This document shows positions 59,561 to 64,000 of a stretch of 64,000 nt of DNA, in pieces. The notes beneath the pieces were generated by a model, which saw nothing but the letters and a program-made list of their open reading frames with translations, did no database searches and had not been told where the DNA came from. Source of the DNA: Pseudomonadota bacterium (GTDB lineage: Bacteria; Pseudomonadota; Gammaproteobacteria; Burkholderiales; Burkholderiaceae_C); the NCBI GenBank assembly GCA_023387335.1, contig JAEWIF010000056.1:71120-135119 (forward strand), given 5' to 3'. Each line of letters begins with the position of its first letter. Position 1 is the stretch's first letter. The position numbers were made by a program, and so were the translations under genes.

Positions 59561-60423
59561 TAGACCGGCTTGGCGCCTTCCGGGCGCGTCTTGAACCGCT
59601 TGTGCACCCAGTAGTACTGCTCGGGCATGCCGTCGATGTAGTCCTGCAGCCGCTCGTTCATCAGGGCGGTGTCCGCTTCCAGGTCGTCCGATGGGAAATC
59701 GCGCCACGCGGGCAGCACCTGCACCTCGTAGCCCTGCGGCGTGATGCGAGTGAGCAGCGGCACCACCTTGGCCCGGCCCAGCCGCGCGAAGCGCGAGAGC
59801 GAAGGCACCGTGGCCGCCGGCACGCCGTAGAACGGCACGAAGATCGATTCCTCCGGCCCGAAGTTCATGTCCGGCAGCAGGCACAGCGGCGTGCCGTCTC
59901 GCAGCGCGCTCACCACCGCCTTGACGCCGTCGGCGCGGCGGAACAGGCGGACCTGGCCGAAGCGCTGCCGGCCCTGCAGGATCCACTCGTCCACCACGCG
60001 GTTGGCCTGGTGCGTGTAGATCGTCATGAACGGCCGCGTGGTGTCCAGTGTCAGAGCCGTCCAGCCCGCGTCCATGCCGACGAAGTGCGGCCAGAACACC
60101 ACCGTGGGCTCGCGTCCTTCGAGTTCCGAAACCGCGCCCTGCAGCTTGACCCGCTCGCGCACGCGCGCCGGATCGCCATGCCACAGCCAGCTGCGGTCGA
60201 GCCAAGCCTGCGCGAAGGCGATGAACACGCGCGGCACCAGCTTGCGGCGCTCCTCCGGCGTCCACTGCGGGAAGCACAGGTCGAGGTTGACGCGCACCAC
60301 GTGGCGCCGGCGCGGCACGACCAGGAACAGCAGCCAGCCGAGCGCCCAGCCGAGCCCGCGCACCCAGCCCAGCGGCAGCGGGGCCAGCGCCTTCATGAAC
60401 TGCACGCCGACACGGCTGAGCAT
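59557..60423 (-). CDS. LpxL/LpxM-family lysophospholipid acyltransferase (HX4D)
   Basis: This is a late-acyltransferase of lipid A type. It has 288 residues with an N-terminal membrane helix (WVRGLGWALGWLLFLVV). The catalytic HX4D is H-FVGM-D in FWPHFVGMD. The DMNFGPEESIFVPFYGVPAATV block matches the LpxL/HtrB family. It follows a second acyltransferase gene with a one-base overlap. The acyl chain and position on lipid A cannot be told from sequence. Confidence 0.92.
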   Translation of the reverse strand: MLSRVGVQFMKALAPLPLGWVRGLGWALGWLLFLVVPRRRHVVRVNLDLCFPQWTPEERRKLVPRVFIAFAQAWLDRSWLWHGDPARVRERVKLQGAVSELEGREPTVVFWPHFVGMDAGWTALTLDTTRPFMTIYTHQANRVVDEWILQGRQRFGQVRLFRRADGVKAVVSALRDGTPLCLLPDMNFGPEESIFVPFYGVPAATVPSLSRFARLGRAKVVPLLTRITPQGYEVQVLPAWRDFPSDDLEADTALMNERLQDYIDGMPEQYYWVHKRFKTRPEGAKPVY

Positions 60424-61241
60424 CAGAGCGCTCCCTTCGGCGCCTTGTAGCGCTCGTAGCCCCAGAGGTACTGGGACGGGCATTCGCGGATCAGGGCTTC
60501 CATCTGGGCATTGACCTGGGCGGCGGCGGCCTGCGGCTCGGCCGGCATCTCGCCGGGCCAGGCGCGCAGGTGGATGCGGTAGCCGCGACCCCACGCGAGC
60601 CGCTCGCCCCAGGCCAGCAGCACGGCCGCGCCGGTCTGGCGCGCCAGGCGCGCCGAGAGCGTCATCGTGTACGCCGGGCGGCCGAAGAACGGCGCCCACA
60701 CGCCCAGCCCATCGGGCGGCACCTGGTCGGGCAGCAAGCCCACGGCCTGCCCCGCCTGCAGCGCCTTGAGCATCTGCTTGACGCCGGCCAGCGTCGTCGG
60801 CGCGGTGGCCAGGTTGTGGCGGGCGCGCGCGCCGTCCACCAGCGGCCGCAGCCAGGCCTTGCGTGCCGGACGGTAGAGCACGGTGATCGGGCCGAAGCGG
60901 CCCGCGTAACCCTGTGCCGTGGCCTCGAAGCACCCCAGGTGCGGCGTGAGGAAGACGATGCCGCGGCCGCGCGCCAGCGCCGCGTCGATCAGTTCGGCGC
61001 CCGACCACAGCACGCGCGGCGCGGCCCCGAACCAGAGGCGCGGCGCCTCCGCCACCAGCCGCCCGCTCGAGGCGATGGCCCCGCCGATCTGGCCGAGGCC
61101 GTAGCCCGCCTGGCGCGCGTTGGCGGCGAAACGGCGGCGGTAGGTGGGCGAGCCGAGGTAGGCCAGCCAGCCCAATATCACGCCGATGCCGTGCAGCAGC
61201 CACAGGGGCAGAACGGCCAATGCACGGAAGAGGGTCACCAC
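60423..61241 (-). CDS. LpxL/LpxM-family lysophospholipid acyltransferase (HX4E)
   Basis: This is the second late-acyltransferase-type protein, 272 residues, with an N-terminal anchor (LAVLPLWLLHGIGVILGWLAYL, split at LLHG). The catalytic site is H-LGCF-E in TPHLGCFE, and LLPDQVPPDGLGVWAPFFGRPAYT is the family's central block, split at PPDG. The start is GTG at 61241; a second GTG follows directly. It is divergent from metK. Confidence 0.9.
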   Translation of the reverse strand: MVTLFRALAVLPLWLLHGIGVILGWLAYLGSPTYRRRFAANARQAGYGLGQIGGAIASSGRLVAEAPRLWFGAAPRVLWSGAELIDAALARGRGIVFLTPHLGCFEATAQGYAGRFGPITVLYRPARKAWLRPLVDGARARHNLATAPTTLAGVKQMLKALQAGQAVGLLPDQVPPDGLGVWAPFFGRPAYTMTLSARLARQTGAAVLLAWGERLAWGRGYRIHLRAWPGEMPAEPQAAAAQVNAQMEALIRECPSQYLWGYERYKAPKGAL

Positions 61242-61328
61242 GTCGGAAGGATTTAGAATCGGGGGGTCGCCGAGTTATTGAACTACTTGCAGGGCGACTC
61301 AAAAAATTCTGCTAAAGCGTTCGCCCGA

Positions 61329-61375
61329 AGCTCCGGCCAAGGCAACGCGCCTTGCAACCGCCAACCGCTGGAGTT
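61329..61375 (+). promoter_or_regulatory. Leader hairpin able to mask the metK ribosome site
   Basis: AGCTCC (61329-61334) can pair with GGAGTT (61370-61375), which includes the metK Shine-Dalgarno GGAG. An inner AAGGC/GCCTT stem (61339-61343 with 61349-61353) would close the structure. Upstream, GTCGCC (61266-61271) can pair with GGCGAC (61293-61298). No known SAM-riboswitch class was recognised. Confidence 0.4.
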
Positions 61376-61381
61376 TATTCA

Positions 61382-62569
<1,188 letters not shown>

Positions 62570-62585
62570 TCCACCCGGAACCTGC

Positions 62586-62617
62586 AAAAAGCGGCCGCTT
62601 CAAGCGGCCGCTTTTTT
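62586..62617. terminator. Bidirectional terminator between metK and the methyltransferase gene
   Basis: Two copies of GCGGCCGC (62591-62598 and 62604-62611), each a NotI site, form the stem around the loop TTCAA, flanked by AAAAA and TTTTTT. The TGA stop of the minus-strand methyltransferase (62602-62600) lies in the loop. Confidence 0.9.
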
Positions 62618-63199
62618 ATGTTCCTGCCTGATGGTCCACGAGTAGATCGTCTTGAAATCCACCCGCTCCATCCGCTCCGGCGGCCACTCGTCGCCCATGT
62701 CGAAGGCGTGCGACACCACGCGGGTGCCCACCTTCAGCTGGCGCCACAGCTGCGGCCGCAGCCTCTTGTTGATGTCCGGCAGGAGGTAGAGCGTCACCAC
62801 CGTGGCCGGCGAGAAGTCGGCCTTGAACAGGTCGCCCTGGCGGAACTGCACGCGGTCCTTCACGCCGGCCTTCTCCGCGTTCTCGTTCGCCTCCGCGATG
62901 CGCTGCGGGTCGATATCCACGCCCACGCCGCGCGCGCCGCGCTCCTTGGCGGCGGTGATCACGATGCGGCCGTCGCCGCAGCCCAGGTCGTACAGCACGT
63001 CGTTCTTGCCGACCTTGCCCATGTCCAGCATCTTGTTGACGACTTCCATCGGCGTGGGCACGTAGGGCACGTCGAGCTTGGGTTTCGCCTCCTGCGCGAA
63101 CAGCGGCAACGCGGGAAGGCCCAGGCCGGCGAACGGCAGGGCGATCGAGACGGCCCGGCGTTGCGGGTCGAAGACGGAGCGGCGGGGCTGCTGTTGCAT
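62600..63199 (-). CDS. Class I SAM-dependent methyltransferase with an N-terminal export signal
   Basis: This is a 199-residue protein. Residues 1-36 look like a signal peptide: basic RR and QRR, a hydrophobic core, then LFAQ. The rest is a Rossmann methyltransferase with YVPTPMEVVNKMLDM, motif I DLGCGDGRIV, GVGVDIDPQRI and VTLYLLPDIN. This pattern resembles the ATPSCKMT/FAM173 lysine methyltransferases. The signal is odd because SAM is cytosolic; it may instead serve as a membrane anchor. The stop is inside the metK terminator. The gene lies 19 bases after the permease gene. Confidence 0.82.
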   Translation of the reverse strand: MQQQPRRSVFDPQRRAVSIALPFAGLGLPALPLFAQEAKPKLDVPYVPTPMEVVNKMLDMGKVGKNDVLYDLGCGDGRIVITAAKERGARGVGVDIDPQRIAEANENAEKAGVKDRVQFRQGDLFKADFSPATVVTLYLLPDINKRLRPQLWRQLKVGTRVVSHAFDMGDEWPPERMERVDFKTIYSWTIRQEHKKAAA

Positions 63200-63218
63200 G
63201 GTGCTCTCCTTCTGGCGT

Positions 63219-64000
63219 TCAGGAACGTTGGGGGGAAGCGGCGAGGCGCGCGGGCCTGCGTCCCACCAGGAGCAGCAGCACGCAGCCGACCGCCAGCACG
63301 GCGACGCCGATCCAGGCGGCGTTCAGGCCGCCGAGCGACTGGCTGTAGACGTAGGAGAGGCTGGACCAGAGCATGTACGCGCAGGTCGCGCAGAACAGCA
63401 GCGGCACCAGCGGGTACAGCGGCACCTTGAAAGGCCGCTCGGCGTCCGGCTCCTTCGAGCGCAGCACGAACAGCGAGATGCCGCTGAGCAGGAAGAACAG
63501 CCAGAACACCGGCGCGGTGAACTCCACCATCGAGCGGAAGCCGCTGCCCGTCCAGGCCCCCAGGCCGACCAGCAGCAGCGCGGCGGTGTTCTGCACGTGC
63601 ATCGCGTTGGCCGGCGTGCCGCGCCGGCCGTCCCACAACGCCAGCTTGTTCAGCACCGGCCAGTCGTGGCCCAGGGCGTAGTTGGTGCGGGCGCCGACGA
63701 TCATGGTGGCGTTGATCGAAGTGAGTGCCGCGATCGCCACCATCACGGCGATCAGCTTCTCGCCCGGCGGGCCGAACGCCACGCGCATCAGGTCGGCGGC
63801 CAGCGCTTCCGACTTCGCCATGCCCTGCATCCCCAGGCCACGCCAATAGGCCCAGGTGACCAGCAGGTAGAGCGCGGTGATCAGCACGATCGACAGCACC
63901 AGCGCGCGCACCATGTTGCGATGCTCGTCCTTCAGCTCCGCGCTGATGTACGCGGCCTCGTTCCAGCCGCCGAAGGTGAGCAGCACGAACACCATCGCCA
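63219..64000 (-). CDS. APC-family amino acid permease, N terminus beyond the window
   Basis: The frame is open to the window edge, so the start is missing. The visible 260 or so residues cover about seven transmembrane segments of an APC-superfamily permease. FGGWNEAAYISAELKDEHRNM is the conserved segment, split at AAYISAE, and RTNYALGHDWP and the RPFKVPLYPLVPLLF block are typical of the LAT/SteT-like branch. Substrate cannot be assigned. It probably shares a transcript with the downstream methyltransferase gene. Confidence 0.88.
   Translation of the reverse strand, partial: AMVFVLLTFGGWNEAAYISAELKDEHRNMVRALVLSIVLITALYLLVTWAYWRGLGMQGMAKSEALAADLMRVAFGPPGEKLIAVMVAIAALTSINATMIVGARTNYALGHDWPVLNKLALWDGRRGTPANAMHVQNTAALLLVGLGAWTGSGFRSMVEFTAPVFWLFFLLSGISLFVLRSKEPDAERPFKVPLYPLVPLLFCATCAYMLWSSLSYVYSQSLGGLNAAWIGVAVLAVGCVLLLLVGRRPARLAASPQRS

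Noticed and set aside
61242..61381. A known SAM riboswitch (SAM-I, SAM-II, SAM/SAH) before metK
   Set aside because: I could not match the conserved core of any known class. Only the ribosome-site pairing is supported, so it is reported as a candidate leader structure.

Overview
This is a 64 kb piece of very GC-rich core chromosome from a Gram-negative betaproteobacterium. The gene neighbourhoods are those of Burkholderiales: mla-murA-hisGDCB-hisHAFIE-tatABC, pilMNOPQ-aroKB-dgt back to back with a class A penicillin-binding protein, petABC-sspAB, and system II cytochrome c maturation next to cytochrome c4. Within the order the picture fits Comamonadaceae (Ramlibacter or Variovorax-like). That placement rests on remembered gene order and protein character, not on a search. 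Genes are packed tightly, with many ATGA, GTGA or TGATG start/stop overlaps, and no gene-free gap exceeds 300 bases.

Left part (1-12.9 kb): the end of a response regulator; secA; an M23 envelope peptidase; a DciA-like protein; tRNA-Thr(UGU); sspB and sspA; the cytochrome bc1 operon petABC with its own terminator; mscL; pdxA; a Nif3-like protein; and a DegS/DegQ-type protease.

Middle (12.9-35.6 kb): 26 consecutive minus-strand genes. Read in transcription order they are gltB-gltD, the Mla phospholipid transport genes mlaF-E-D-A-C-B, a two-gene ABC-2 exporter, a bolA-like gene, murA, the whole histidine pathway (hisG-D-C-B, then hisH-A-F-I-E), a small membrane protein, a HIT protein, and tatA-B-C. 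A Y1/HUH REP-associated transposase (RAYT) with inverted terminal motifs lies just upstream of gltB at 35.68-36.47 kb. It is the only mobile-type element seen.

Right part (36.5-64 kb): a small membrane protein; a Trm13-like methyltransferase with a DUF1415 protein; an MFS transporter; dgt, aroB and aroK; pilQ-P-O-N-M; divergent PBP1A; cyaY; lptM-lysA; msrQ-msrP; ccsB-resB; cytochrome c4; ysxC; an alpha/beta hydrolase; two LpxL-like acyltransferases; metK; a methyltransferase with an export signal; and the C-terminal part of an amino-acid permease.

The genes work together in several ways. TatABC would export at least two proteins made here, the Rieske protein and MsrP. CcsB/ResB would mature the c-type hemes of PetC and cytochrome c4. 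MlaA-F, MurA, the acyltransferases, LptM and PBP1A all build or maintain the envelope. I found no CRISPR array, prophage, toxin-antitoxin pair, secondary-metabolite cluster or recognisable new multi-gene defence system. The observations most worth checking are the RAYT element beside gltB, the possible Shine-Dalgarno-masking leader of metK, the exported ATPSCKMT-like methyltransferase, and the alternative hairpins downstream of secA.
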